Shown: one piece after another, positions 6,125 through 14,159 of the stretch | Layout: each line of letters starts with the position of its first letter | How positions within the stretch are numbered: position 1 is the stretch's first letter | NCBI GenBank assembly: GCA_964359095.1 | Contig: CAYHRJ010000003.1 | Span: 1 to 43,550, forward strand | Origin: JACRJW01 sp964359095 | GTDB lineage: Bacteria > Patescibacteriota > Patescibacteriia > UBA9934 > GWF2-40-263 | Direction: 5' to 3' | Length of the DNA stretch: 43,550 nucleotides | Notes under the pieces: model-generated | What the model saw: only the letters and a program-made list of their open reading frames with translations | What the model was told of the DNA's origin: nothing | Database searches by the model: none | Position numbers and translations under genes: made by a program

Positions 6125-7432
6125 TCACTCTACGACTGCCACACTCGTTCCTACCTGTGCCCACTCATAAATCCATTTCATGTCTTCCAAGGACACGTTT
6201 ACACATCCACGACTCATTGGGTGACCAAAATTATTGTGCCATGGCGCGTAGTGAATATAGATGTGCGGATAGAAACGGAGGTTGTAAGGAACCCAGCCTA
6301 GGTCGTAGTTGTAAGGACTACCGGATCCATAGAACCATGCGTAATGCACAAGCGGAAGTTTCGCTAAAATTGAATGATTTCCGAGTGGTGTTGCATTGTT
6401 GAGTCCACTGGAAATTAGAAATGAGTTTTGTAAAATTCCGTATTCATACGCATACAAACGTTGTTCAGAAATGTCCACGAGAATGTCTTGGGCGTCTGTG
6501 TGAGATGAGAACGACGTACGCCCTTCGCTGTACACCAACTGTGTTCCATCGGTTGTGAGCGTGAGACTGCCACGAGCAACATCGAGCTGTTGAGAGGTCG
6601 TGTCTGTCACATCATAGATTGTTGCTCCGTCTGTTGTTGAGAGGAGAAGATGATCGTTGAAAACCATGATCGAAGAGACGCCGAGTGCATCAATGGGAAA
6701 AACTTCCTCTTGATTTATTTCTGGCGAACTGTGGATAACTATTTTTTTTATTGTTGGTGTTTGTGTGTGTTGTTGACTCACAATGAGTTCTCCGTCACTC
6801 ACGACGCCGACAAGTCCTGAACGATCACTTTCCTGAAACGCAAAAAAATTTTTTTCAAGTGTTGCGCCATCATTCCATGACCAGATGCGTACATGCGGTC
6901 CACCGCCTGCTCCTGGCATCGTGACAAGTTCAGCACGCGTGTCTCCAATCAGATCACCACACGCAAGGTTCACACCTCCTCGAAACGATTTCTCGTAGGC
7001 GAAAAAACTACCATTGTCGATCGCTTCACCCATCGCATTGAACACGCGAATGTGCGGACCGCCTCCGCGCTGTGGAGAGGAGATGATTTCGTTCACTCCA
7101 TCTCCTGTGAGATCGCAGGCAATGACGTTTATGCCAACTCCCAGCGTCGGTGCGTACGGAAGGAAGCTCCCGATCTGTGAACCATCTTGTCGCAGAACGG
7201 TTACACGCGGCTCGGATCCAAGTCCAGCACCAACAATGATTTCAGAGACGCCATCGTTGCCCAGATCGGCAAGCGCCAAACTTATTCCACCAACGTCGTT
7301 GCTCACAGGAAAATCAAAGTTGACTTTTCCGTCGAAGGATCGAATCGTCACGGTTTGAGGATGAGAAGCAAGGGCGGTTCGCTCAGGGAAAAGCAACAGG
7401 ATCGAAAAGACCATGAGAACCAGGATACGCAT
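6125..7432 (-). CDS. exported L,D-transpeptidase (YkuD) with FG-GAP-like repeats
   Basis: About 435 residues. A signal peptide (MRILVLMVFSILLLFPERTA) is followed by three or more repeats of the FG-GAP/VCBS type with Asp-rich loops (LADLGNDGVSEIIVG, CDLTGDGVNEIIS, CGDLIGDTRAELVT), which often bind calcium and form a propeller. The C-terminal 110 residues are the YkuD catalytic domain, with HYAPWHNNFGHPMSRGCVNV carrying the His and the SRGC cysteine near residue 410. L,D-transpeptidases cross-link peptidoglycan stems or attach proteins to them. The ATG at 7432 gives a normal signal peptide. A TTG at 7450 lies in the tail of the tRNA terminator and is less likely. The gene follows tRNA-Ala on the same strand. 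Confidence 0.9.
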   Translation of the reverse strand: MRILVLMVFSILLLFPERTALASHPQTVTIRSFDGKVNFDFPVSNDVGGISLALADLGNDGVSEIIVGAGLGSEPRVTVLRQDGSQIGSFLPYAPTLGVGINVIACDLTGDGVNEIISSPQRGGGPHIRVFNAMGEAIDNGSFFAYEKSFRGGVNLACGDLIGDTRAELVTMPGAGGGPHVRIWSWNDGATLEKNFFAFQESDRSGLVGVVSDGELIVSQQHTQTPTIKKIVIHSSPEINQEEVFPIDALGVSSIMVFNDHLLLSTTDGATIYDVTDTTSQQLDVARGSLTLTTDGTQLVYSEGRTSFSSHTDAQDILVDISEQRLYAYEYGILQNSFLISSGLNNATPLGNHSILAKLPLVHYAWFYGSGSPYNYDLGWVPYNLRFYPHIYIHYAPWHNNFGHPMSRGCVNVSLEDMKWIYEWAQVGTSVAVVE

Positions 7433-7447
7433 ACCCAAACATGATAA

Positions 7448-7471
7448 CAAAAAACCTCAGCTTGTGCTGAG
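7448..7471 (-). terminator. terminator after tRNA-Ala
   Basis: On the minus strand CTCAGC-ACAA-GCTGAG is followed by GTTTTTTG. It lies between the tRNA and the L,D-transpeptidase gene and ends in TTTTTTGTTAT, the same run seen after the terminators at 14624 and 17709. Confidence 0.85.
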
Positions 7472-7578
7472 AATTATTGCCCCACTTCGCTCTCGTTGCT
7501 CGAGCTTCGTTGGGGGCATCCCACTTCGCCGTCTTGGCCGTGAGAAATCCCCAACGTAGCCAGACTGGCGAAGTGGGA

Positions 7579-7654
7579 TGGTGGACCGTATCGGATTCGA
7601 ACCGATGACCTTCTGCTTGCAAAGCAGACGCGCTACCAACTGCGCCAACGGCCC
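7579..7654 (-). tRNA. tRNA-Ala (anticodon TGC)
   Basis: A complete cloverleaf is readable on the minus strand. The acceptor stem is GGGCCGT/ACGGTCC with one G.U pair. The D-arm is GGCGCAGTTGGTAGCGC, the anticodon stem TCTGC/GCAGA with loop TTTGCAA, and the T-arm ATCGG-TTCGAAT-CCGAT. The discriminator A and the terminal CCA are encoded. Confidence 0.96.
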
Positions 7655-7733
7655 ATGAGCCTGTGTGGCTTTTGGGACGGCGGAATCGTATCAATGCATT
7701 GTGGCTCTGTCAATCGAAATTGTTCGACATACA

Positions 7734-7762
7734 TTGGATTTCTTCCGTTCCTCGGCTACAAT
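7734..7762 (+). promoter_or_regulatory. leaderless promoter of the Tat-exported protein gene
   Basis: TTGGAT at 7734-7739, a 17-base spacer and TACAAT at 7757-7762, then GAAGATCT and the ATG at 7771. The eight bases between the -10 box and the start codon match the arrangement before 2367 (TCAGATCT), so the message should start at or next to the ATG. Confidence 0.65.
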
Positions 7763-7770
7763 GAAGATCT

Positions 7771-8814
7771 ATGGAAAATAAGGGTTTTTCACGAAGGGAT
7801 TTTTTGAAAGGAATCGGCGCGGGGATGATTGGCATCGGAGCCCTTGAGGTTGCGCGACGAGGTCTGTCTGATGAGTCAATGGAACAGAGAAAAGAAGAAA
7901 AAAAAGATGAGTCGCTCTATGTCCCGGTGGAACGCAACGATTTTTTTGACGACAATTCCGAGTATCTCCAGACGGTCACACAAAAAAACGGGGAGTGGTC
8001 GCGTGAACAACGTGCTCGCCGCCGTCGAAAACTCACAAACGGTGAGGAGCTATTCGACGATGTGGGACTGACGTTTTATCTTGTCCGCAAAGGCGATACG
8101 ATTTCAGAAATTCGTGAACGACTTGGGAGCCATCCAGAATTTCACTATCTCAAAACTCAAACCGCAAAGTTGGATTCGTTTAACATTCCTGCTAAAAAAC
8201 TCCGTGCGAATTTGTGGATTCCGATTCCTACGGAAAGTAAGGATCGGGAATTGTCCGAGGCGCAATTTGTCGCCTACGCGCAAACAGCTATCAAGGAGAT
8301 GTGGCAAGATGAAGCGTATAAAAAAGAACTAGATCGGATTTTGCAAAAGGTTTCCGTGCGGGAACTTGTCATGACGATGCTGTCAATTGCCAAACAAGAG
8401 GGGGGTGGAAAACCACTTGGTCAATTTGAATTACACCGTTGGGAAAGTCACCAGGGAGCCTTTTCATTCTCGTATTTTCATGTGTTGATGAAAGGTCCAG
8501 GTTTGCGCGCGCGCCGAAAACTCAATCTCACCGAAGGACAATTGTATCATCCGGAAAATGCAGTGAAGCTTTTTCTCGCCTTTTTGATTGAGAAGAATTC
8601 CGAAGTCAGCAAGCGCGCTGATCGACTCTTTCCGTTTTGGGATCATGCGGAGACCTTCGCATCATTTTACAACGGGAGGCGATGGAAAAGGACAAATCCG
8701 AGCTATTTGAAAAACGTGCGAGCTTATTACGATGAAGCAGATTCATTTGTGAGTCCTGATGGTGGACAGTGGCGCAAAGAGCCGTTGCCTGCGCAGGAAG
8801 CGGCTCAAGAGTGA
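7771..8814 (+). CDS. Tat-exported LysM and lysozyme-like (lytic transglycosylase) protein
   Basis: This 347-residue protein begins with a twin-arginine signal, SRRDFLKG at residues 7-14, followed by a hydrophobic stretch. A LysM-like module (YLVRKGDTISEIRERLG through LWIPIP) spans about residues 101-153. The C-terminal half looks like a lysozyme-fold transglycosylase, with candidate catalytic Glu210 in IAKQEGGG and a late FASFYNGRRW segment. The predicted role is binding and cutting peptidoglycan outside the membrane, after export of the folded protein. The transglycosylase match is distant, so activity is less certain than localisation. It converges with the dehydrogenase gene, with a 10-base overlap of the 3' ends. 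Confidence 0.75.
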   Translation: MENKGFSRRDFLKGIGAGMIGIGALEVARRGLSDESMEQRKEEKKDESLYVPVERNDFFDDNSEYLQTVTQKNGEWSREQRARRRRKLTNGEELFDDVGLTFYLVRKGDTISEIRERLGSHPEFHYLKTQTAKLDSFNIPAKKLRANLWIPIPTESKDRELSEAQFVAYAQTAIKEMWQDEAYKKELDRILQKVSVRELVMTMLSIAKQEGGGKPLGQFELHRWESHQGAFSFSYFHVLMKGPGLRARRKLNLTEGQLYHPENAVKLFLAFLIEKNSEVSKRADRLFPFWDHAETFASFYNGRRWKRTNPSYLKNVRAYYDEADSFVSPDGGQWRKEPLPAQEAAQE

Positions 8815-9797
8815 ATGACATCTGCCGGTCGTTTGCCTTTCACAAACGCAAGAATATTTTCAGCGGCTGTGCGACTCATGGCCTGGCGCGTTTCGATCGT
8901 GGCACTCGCCGTGTGAGGAGTAAGAATTACGTTCCAGGTATGTTGGAGATACTTGGCGTCGGATTTTTTTCTGGCGAATTGTGGTTCGCCTTCAAACACA
9001 TCGAGAGCGGCGCCGGCGATTTGTTTTTTCTTCAAGGCTCGCACCAGTGCTGCAGAATCGACGATCGGTCCACGCGCCGTGTTGATCAAGAATGCCGTTT
9101 TTTTCATGAGTGCAAACGCGGCGTCATTCATAAGGTGATGCGTAGCTGGAAGGAGTGGAACGTGGAGAGAGACAAAATCGGATTCGCGCAGGAGCTGTTC
9201 TTTTGTTCTGAATTTTCCTCCAAATGTTTTTTCAAAATCAGTGTTTCGTTTCACGTCAGTGTAGAGAATCTTCATACCGAATCCTGAGGCGAGTCGTCGT
9301 GCAACCATCGTTCCGATGTTTCCAGTCCCAATGAGTCCCAAGGTCTTCCCCATGAGATCTGTGCCAAGCAAGAGCTCAGGCTCCCAGCCTTTGTATAGTC
9401 CACTGCGCGTGAAATGATCGCTCTCTACGACTCGATGAGCGAGCGCGAACAAAAGCGCAATCGTATGTTCTGCGACAGACTCGGAGACACTTGGGTGTGC
9501 AGCGTTGGTGACGACGATTCCACGCCTCTTGGCTTCTGCAAGATCGATATTATCAAATCCAACCGCGTAGTTGGCGATCATCTTGAGTGACGGTCCTGCT
9601 GCGTCCATGACTTCCTTGTCGATTTTTTCTGTGAGAATCGAGAGGATGATGTTACAGCCTTTCACGCCGTGCAGAAGTTCCTTGCGTGTGATGAGGCGAT
9701 TTTTTTGGAAGACCTTGAGCTTCACACGCTTATCAGCATTGAGCATCTTGATGCCCTCGTCAGGAATGTTGCGGGTTACAAAAACGTTGTCTGTCAT
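8805..9797 (-). CDS. D-isomer-specific 2-hydroxyacid dehydrogenase
   Basis: A 330-residue protein of the D-2-hydroxyacid dehydrogenase family. The NAD-binding loop GLIGTGNIGTMVARR is mid-protein, with the substrate-binding Arg in INTARG, a Glu in DVFEGEP and the catalytic His in LTPHTAS. The closest named groups are glyoxylate/hydroxypyruvate reductases and phosphoglycerate dehydrogenase-like enzymes; the exact substrate cannot be read from motifs. Its ATG overlaps the stop of the upstream PfkB gene (ATGA), indicating coupling. With that kinase and HicBA it forms one minus-strand operon. There is no ACT domain, so it is not a typical serine-pathway SerA. Confidence 0.88.
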   Translation of the reverse strand: MTDNVFVTRNIPDEGIKMLNADKRVKLKVFQKNRLITRKELLHGVKGCNIILSILTEKIDKEVMDAAGPSLKMIANYAVGFDNIDLAEAKRRGIVVTNAAHPSVSESVAEHTIALLFALAHRVVESDHFTRSGLYKGWEPELLLGTDLMGKTLGLIGTGNIGTMVARRLASGFGMKILYTDVKRNTDFEKTFGGKFRTKEQLLRESDFVSLHVPLLPATHHLMNDAAFALMKKTAFLINTARGPIVDSAALVRALKKKQIAGAALDVFEGEPQFARKKSDAKYLQHTWNVILTPHTASATIETRQAMSRTAAENILAFVKGKRPADVIHS

Positions 9798-10768
9798 AAT
9801 TCCGTAATCTTGATCCGCTGTTTGGTTAAACGACCTGGCCAGGTTTTGATGATTCCTTTTTTTGCTCCAAACTGGTGGATTACAGACTCGGCATTGAGTG
9901 TCCCGATGCGGAGAGCTTCTTTGATGTCCTCTGTTTTGATGAGTCCAGCCACGAATCCAGATCCAAACGCATCGCCTGCTCCTGTTCTTGAGATGCCTTT
10001 CACGCCGCTGGTTCCCGCGTGTGCCATCCAGCCGTCGCGATAGACGGTGGATCCATTCGTGCCATCAGTAATGAGTCGAACAGTTCCGTCTGCGTGCAGG
10101 AGCTCGAAGATTGTTAAGAGGTTCTTCTTTTTGCTTGTGAGGATCCATGCCTCCTCGCGATTCATGATGAGCACCGATGCCATCGGCAAAAGCGTTTTGA
10201 TACTCGCGAGTCCTCCCTTCAGCTCCGCATGACCAGGATTCCACGCGACCTTTACGCCGTTCTTTTGTGCGTTCATGAGAATGTGTCTTACCAACGGGAG
10301 ATTGCCGCCAAGGGAGGTGAGGTAGATCCAACGTGTTTGTTCAAAGATGGAGATTGGCACGTCCGTCTGAGTAAAGGCTGAGCTGGTCCCGCGGTGCACA
10401 AGAGCAGTGCGCTCGCCATCTTTCATGGTGAGAAGTGTGGAGTACGCGGTCTCGCCGTTTTTGATCATGCGAACCAAGTGTGTGCTGACTCCACAGCGAG
10501 CGAGATCCTCGACGACATCTTTCCCAGGGGAGTCGTCACCAATGCGACAGAGCGTGGCAGTGCGAAATCCGAGCGACGCAAACGTCGCCGCGGCATTGGT
10601 CGCGCCTCCACCAGTGGTGAGAACGAGTTCCTCGATGTCGATCTTTGAGCCAAGCGCAACACACTCGCCCGCACCTGTTGGAAATCTACGCGACTTGAGT
10701 GCGATGAATTTACTTGAGACGAGAAACACGTCTCTTGTTGCCGCACCGATGGTGATGACGTCGTACAT
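9794..10768 (-). CDS. PfkB-family carbohydrate kinase
   Basis: A ribokinase-fold kinase of about 324 residues. The N-terminus is YDVITIGAATRDVFL, a TTGGGATNAA substrate region follows, and the C-terminal signature SRTGAGDAFGSGF holds the catalytic Asp and anion hole. The likely reaction is phosphorylation of a sugar or sugar phosphate with ATP. The ATG at 10768 is chosen because it starts at the conserved strand and follows the HicA stop by two bases; an upstream GTG-containing extension lacks family sequence. A second PfkB paralogue lies at 13177-14148. Which of the two, if either, acts as phosphofructokinase cannot be decided here, but no PfkA is present in the window. Confidence 0.88.
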   Translation of the reverse strand: MYDVITIGAATRDVFLVSSKFIALKSRRFPTGAGECVALGSKIDIEELVLTTGGGATNAAATFASLGFRTATLCRIGDDSPGKDVVEDLARCGVSTHLVRMIKNGETAYSTLLTMKDGERTALVHRGTSSAFTQTDVPISIFEQTRWIYLTSLGGNLPLVRHILMNAQKNGVKVAWNPGHAELKGGLASIKTLLPMASVLIMNREEAWILTSKKKNLLTIFELLHADGTVRLITDGTNGSTVYRDGWMAHAGTSGVKGISRTGAGDAFGSGFVAGLIKTEDIKEALRIGTLNAESVIHQFGAKKGIIKTWPGRLTKQRIKITEL

Positions 10769-10770
10769 AG

Positions 10771-10992
10771 TTATTTGTTGAGCATCTCGTTCCATTCTTG
10801 AGATGTGATTTCGGCTTGTCGGAGGATTTCCGAAAGCAGATGTTTTGAAATTTCACCCTGATGCGGATTGGGGATGTGAAGTTTTAGGGTCCCCTTAGTC
10901 ATAAACAAATGACGGCCACCAGAATACGGACCGTCGAATCCAAACTGACGAAAGAGTGAGACGAGCTTCCTCCACGAGATGCTCTTAGGCAT
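10771..10992 (-). CDS. hicA: HicA-family mRNA interferase toxin
   Basis: This 73-residue protein has the double-stranded-RNA-binding-like HicA fold. It shows the basic start SWRKLVSLFRQFGF, the segment GPYSGGRHLFM with the conserved His, and LKLHIPNPHQGEISKHLLSEIL. HicA cleaves mRNAs and is held inactive by HicB. The gene is preceded by, and overlaps by eight bases, a short HicB-like gene; the antitoxin-first order is one of the known arrangements. It follows the pair into an operon with a sugar kinase and a dehydrogenase, so its promoter also drives metabolic genes. All expected residues are present and it looks intact. Confidence 0.88.
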   Translation of the reverse strand: MPKSISWRKLVSLFRQFGFDGPYSGGRHLFMTKGTLKLHIPNPHQGEISKHLLSEILRQAEITSQEWNEMLNK

Positions 10993-11230
10993 ACTGAGTC
11001 AGTCGTCGTCGGTCGAAGTTTATACGCAATCCAGGGATAGGTTCGTGTGAGCGTATTTTGATCAGCGCCCAATCTTCGAGGACTTCTTGCAGTTCCTGTC
11101 GACAGCCCTCAAGTGATTTCTCGCTTGCCCAGACACCCTTTATTCCTGGTATTTCACCAAAGTAAAGTCCATCTTTAAGGAGTTTGTAGTTTGCCAAAGT
11201 CATTTTTTTGCTAATGAAGGCTGAAAACAT
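10985..11230 (-). CDS. hicB: HicB-family antitoxin (short form)
   Basis: About 81 residues. The HicB partial RNase-H fold appears as YKLLKDGLYFGEIPGIKGVWA, then the SLEGCRQELQEVLEDWALIK helix and SHEPIPGL. No DNA-binding tail is seen, as in short UPF0150-type HicB. The ATG at 11230 is favoured because TACAAT lies exactly eight bases upstream, the spacing seen at other leaderless genes here. The ATG at 11203 is an alternative. It neutralises the adjacent HicA and may repress the shared promoter. Confidence 0.85.
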   Translation of the reverse strand: MFSAFISKKMTLANYKLLKDGLYFGEIPGIKGVWASEKSLEGCRQELQEVLEDWALIKIRSHEPIPGLRINFDRRRLTQYA

Positions 11231-11238
11231 ATAAAAAC

Positions 11239-11281
11239 ATTGTACCAAATCCTTGACGTTTTCGCCAAACAAGCGTATAGT
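11239..11281. promoter_or_regulatory. overlapping divergent promoters (hicB and GC-rich orphan gene)
   Basis: On the minus strand TACAAT at 11244-11239 serves hicB, with TTGGCG about 18 bases upstream. On the plus strand TTGACG at 11253-11258, a 17-base spacer and TATAGT at 11276-11281 serve the gene at 11445. The two overlap, so only one can be used at a time. A 25-base stretch (11250-11274) recurs with three differences at 25430-25454. Confidence 0.65.
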
Positions 11282-11326
11282 TTCGAGTCGTTTGCTGAGC
11301 CGAAATCCGTCGGTTTTGCAAGCACA

Positions 11327-11350
11327 CCCCGTCGCTCGCGAGCGACGGGG
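11327..11350. repeat. perfect 24-base palindrome in the leader of the GC-rich orphan gene
   Basis: The centre GTCGCTCGCGAGCGAC is flanked by CCCC and GGGG. The same 16-base core, with two changes, lies beside the promoter of the GC-rich gene at 17759-18619. In RNA it would form a 12-pair hairpin, though with almost no loop; as DNA it would be a symmetric protein-binding site. Confidence 0.7.
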
Positions 11351-11444
11351 CACACCGGCACGGCGGTACCGTGCATATCTGTTTGTCGGCGTACCAAATG
11401 TAGGGCTTAGGCTCTTGTGAGGTTACCGGCTTACGGAGGTTCAA

Positions 11445-12155
11445 ATGGGACTGTTCGATATCGGCCACGTGGCCAAACTGCATGAGATCCAAGCGGCGCG
11501 TTTGAGCGCCGGCCAGGAAGGCATCAGCCCAGAAGTCGAGGAACTGATTCGTCGCCTGGAGATGGGTGGTGTGAACCAGTGGAGGATCCAAGCCAAGCGC
11601 CTCTGGGACAAGAGCTTCGGTCGAGACCCAGCGGTCAACGCCAAGAACTTCAAGGTCTACCTCGCTGGCATCCCGCAAATCCCAGAAGGTTTGATCAAGG
11701 ACGACTCCGACCTCCGGCTGCTCTCGCTCGCCGATCCGCGTCCAGGACTGCTGCGCTCCTGCAAGCTCCTGGGCATCCAGTTCGAGGAGCTGGGTTATAA
11801 CGACAGTTCGGTCGAGCCCTTCGACAACCGCTTCGCCATCCCCACCACTCCGTTCTGGTTCCGCCACGACGATGGTCGCCGGAACCGCAAGCGCCGTCCG
11901 GATCACTGCCGCGACGAGCTCGTCGGTGACATCCAGACTGGCTCGGCCATGGAAGGCATCTACGCCTACGCTCACCACCCCGACATCGTGACGGTGGGCG
12001 AGCACTTGGTCGATCTTCCAGGCTCGGTGCGTCGTGGCGCTCGCGATGGCTGCGCGTTTTTGGGGGTGTGGGGGGGTCAGGTCAAGCTCGGCGTGGACAG
12101 GGACTCTGACTTCGCCTGCCCGGGGTACGGTTCGCTGCGCCTCCGCCGGAAGTAA
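11445..12155 (+). CDS. uncharacterised GC-rich protein
   Basis: This 236-residue protein is of unknown function. Its N-terminal half is helical (MGLFDIGHVAKLHEIQAARL and a Lys/Arg-rich stretch to about 70). The C-terminal half contains FAIPTTPFWFRHDDGRRNRK (about 130-149), a CRDELVGD segment, and GSVRRGARDGCAFLGVWG, with scattered His and Cys that could bind metal. There is no signal peptide or membrane span. Codons end mainly in C or G, unlike the flanking genes. It has its own TTGACG/TATAGT promoter, a leader of about 155 bases with a palindrome, the ribosome site CGGAGG before ATG, and a terminator, so it is a self-contained unit. Foreign origin or strong translational selection could explain the composition. 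Confidence 0.8.
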   Translation: MGLFDIGHVAKLHEIQAARLSAGQEGISPEVEELIRRLEMGGVNQWRIQAKRLWDKSFGRDPAVNAKNFKVYLAGIPQIPEGLIKDDSDLRLLSLADPRPGLLRSCKLLGIQFEELGYNDSSVEPFDNRFAIPTTPFWFRHDDGRRNRKRRPDHCRDELVGDIQTGSAMEGIYAYAHHPDIVTVGEHLVDLPGSVRRGARDGCAFLGVWGGQVKLGVDRDSDFACPGYGSLRLRRK

Positions 12156-12207
12156 AACTCTAGACCCTCGTGTCTTGACCCTCCTCATTCCTCAACCTTT
12201 TTACGCG

Positions 12208-12237
12208 CACCCAGTCTTGAGGAACTGGGTGTTTTCA
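12208..12237 (+). terminator. terminator of the GC-rich orphan gene
   Basis: CACCCAGT-CTTGAGGA-ACTGGGTG is followed by TTTTCATTT, about 55 bases after the stop codon. Confidence 0.8.
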
Positions 12238-12250
12238 TTTGCACAGGTCC

Positions 12251-13174
12251 CTATGCTTTTCCTGCGCATCCGAGCATGCGCATTTTTTGTCTTACAACCT
12301 TTGTCATGAGTTCCTTCGCGGGCTTCAGAATCTCGCGCGGATCGATGACCTCTGGTCGCTCTTTCAAGAATTTACGAATCCCCGCGTCAAACGCCAGTCT
12401 CAAATCCGTGTCCACATTCACTTTGCGCACCCCCAGTGTCACAGCTTTGCGCACAGCAGAATCAGAAACGCCTTTTGCGCTGGAAATTTCACAGCCGTAC
12501 TTGGTGCAGATTTTTTTGATGTTGGCTGGGATACCTGAGGCGCCGTGTAGAACCAGAGGAACAGAAACGCGCTCGGCAATTTCTTTGAGCCTTCCAAAAT
12601 CAAGTCGAGATTCTCCTTTGAATTTGTACGCGCCATGCTTGGTTCCCACAGCGATAGCGAGCGCGTCGCAGTTTGTCTCACGGACAAATTGAGCGGCCTC
12701 TCTCGGATCCGTGAGCTGTGCATCTCGTTCCTCCACACTCACAAAATCTTCGATCCCCGCGATCGCACCAAGCTCTGCTTCCACACTGATGTGACGCTTA
12801 TGCGCCGCCTCTACGATCTTTTTTGTGCGGCGAATATTTTCTTTGAATGGAAACGATGATCCATCAAACATCACACTCGTGTACCAACCGCTCTCAATCG
12901 CTTCCATCACGAGATCGAAATTTTTCCCGTGATCGAGATGGAATACGACTGGACGTTTCGTTTTCTTCGCCGCGATGTGAGCGAGCGTAGCCAATTCTTC
13001 CATGCCAGCGTATTCGATCGCCCCTTCGCTCGTCGACAAAATAACAGGCGCGCGTTCAGCTTCAGCCGCGTCCATAATCGCCTGGATCGTTTCCAGGTTG
13101 TTCACGTTAAACGCGCCGACCGCATAGTGTCCGCGTTGAGCCTTTGTAAGGATTTGTTTGAGGGAGACAAGCAT
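12251..13174 (-). CDS. fba: class II fructose-bisphosphate aldolase
   Basis: A 307-residue TIM-barrel enzyme that splits fructose-1,6-bisphosphate into dihydroxyacetone phosphate and glyceraldehyde-3-phosphate (or the tagatose equivalent). The metal and catalytic residues are visible: VFHLDHGKN (D81, H82), VEAELGAIAG (E134), VGTKHGAYK (H180) and LHGASG (H210), plus the phosphate-binding NVDTDLR near 250. Length and order are normal for class II aldolase. Its start is two bases after the stop of the PfkB gene at 13177, so the kinase and the aldolase are one operon. This pairing suggests that kinase may supply the bisphosphate substrate. Confidence 0.93.
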   Translation of the reverse strand: MLVSLKQILTKAQRGHYAVGAFNVNNLETIQAIMDAAEAERAPVILSTSEGAIEYAGMEELATLAHIAAKKTKRPVVFHLDHGKNFDLVMEAIESGWYTSVMFDGSSFPFKENIRRTKKIVEAAHKRHISVEAELGAIAGIEDFVSVEERDAQLTDPREAAQFVRETNCDALAIAVGTKHGAYKFKGESRLDFGRLKEIAERVSVPLVLHGASGIPANIKKICTKYGCEISSAKGVSDSAVRKAVTLGVRKVNVDTDLRLAFDAGIRKFLKERPEVIDPREILKPAKELMTKVVRQKMRMLGCAGKA

Positions 13175-13176
13175 AC

Positions 13177-14148
13177 TTAAACCGTTTTTACTTTGAAGCC
13201 TGGCTTGCTCTTCAGACGCTTGCGAATTTCCGTGGCAGAGAGGAGGCCCTTGGTTGGTCCCACGAATCCAATCACGGACGCGGCATTCACGGCTCCCCAG
13301 CGTAATCCTTCAGAGCAAGATTCTCCGTGCATCACCGCGCCCAGGTAACCAGAGGCAAACGCGTCGCCTGCTCCTGTTGCTTCTACAAGCTTACCAGGAA
13401 AGACAGGACAGAAGCGAAGATCGCGTCCACCAAATTCATATGATCCGTGCGGGCCGTCTGTGATGATGACGTGCTTGGGACCAAACTTGTAGAGCGCGCC
13501 GGCGAGTTTGTGGACCTCGAGTGATTTGGATCCAGAGATGAGCTGAGCTTCTTCACGGTTCACGAACAATACTTCCAGATACTTGAGCAGTTCATACAGG
13601 GCTGGCTTGTGTTCCTCCACTTGAATAGATCCTGGATTCATCACAATGTGCACACCATCTTTTTTTGCGTAAGCGACGACTTGCTTGTAAATTTTTTCAT
13701 AGCCAATGCCCATTTCGCCTACGTAGAGCCAGGTTGGTTTGGGAAAAGATTTTGGAAGGTGATACTCGTGTTTGATGTGTCCAGTCAAAATAGTTTTCTC
13801 GCCTGCGTAATTGAGCACAACAGAGTACGTACTTTTCTCACCTTTGATGACTTCGATGAGAGACGTGTCGACGTGTTCTCGCGCAAGAACTTCCAGGGCA
13901 AGAGGTCGAGTGGTGTCCTCACCCATGACCGAGAGCACAGCCGTCTTTTTTTTCATGCGCGCAAGACCGATCGCGACATTGGGAGCCGAGCCCGCGATCT
14001 GGGAGTCGACGACCTGGACGTCAATCTTCGCGCCATAATCCAAACAGAGCTTGGCCTCAGGCATTTTGAGTGAACACTGCTGGCCGTTACCGTCGAGCAC
14101 GACGAAGGTATCCAGTTTAATATCGCCGATGGTGATGAGGTCGTACAT
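13177..14148 (-). CDS. PfkB-family sugar kinase
   Basis: A 323-residue ribokinase-fold protein. It begins YDLITIGDIKLDTFVVLDG, has the substrate region QIAGSAPNVAIGLARM and ends with the signature EATGAGDAFASGYLGA containing the catalytic Asp. It is paralogous to the kinase at 9794-10768 but clearly diverged. Co-transcription with the aldolase makes a role in sugar-phosphate breakdown, such as phosphofructokinase or tagatose-6-phosphate kinase, the simplest reading. No close ribosome-binding site is seen. The upstream side abuts the inverted repeat at 14160. Confidence 0.88.
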   Translation of the reverse strand: MYDLITIGDIKLDTFVVLDGNGQQCSLKMPEAKLCLDYGAKIDVQVVDSQIAGSAPNVAIGLARMKKKTAVLSVMGEDTTRPLALEVLAREHVDTSLIEVIKGEKSTYSVVLNYAGEKTILTGHIKHEYHLPKSFPKPTWLYVGEMGIGYEKIYKQVVAYAKKDGVHIVMNPGSIQVEEHKPALYELLKYLEVLFVNREEAQLISGSKSLEVHKLAGALYKFGPKHVIITDGPHGSYEFGGRDLRFCPVFPGKLVEATGAGDAFASGYLGAVMHGESCSEGLRWGAVNAASVIGFVGPTKGLLSATEIRKRLKSKPGFKVKTV

Positions 14149-14159
14149 AGGAAGAAGTA

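Noticed and set aside
11211..12188. 325-codon minus-strand open frame opposite the GC-rich orphan gene
   Set aside because: It is a by-product of the high GC content and codon bias of the plus-strand gene; it has no family features and runs through the promoter region of hicB.
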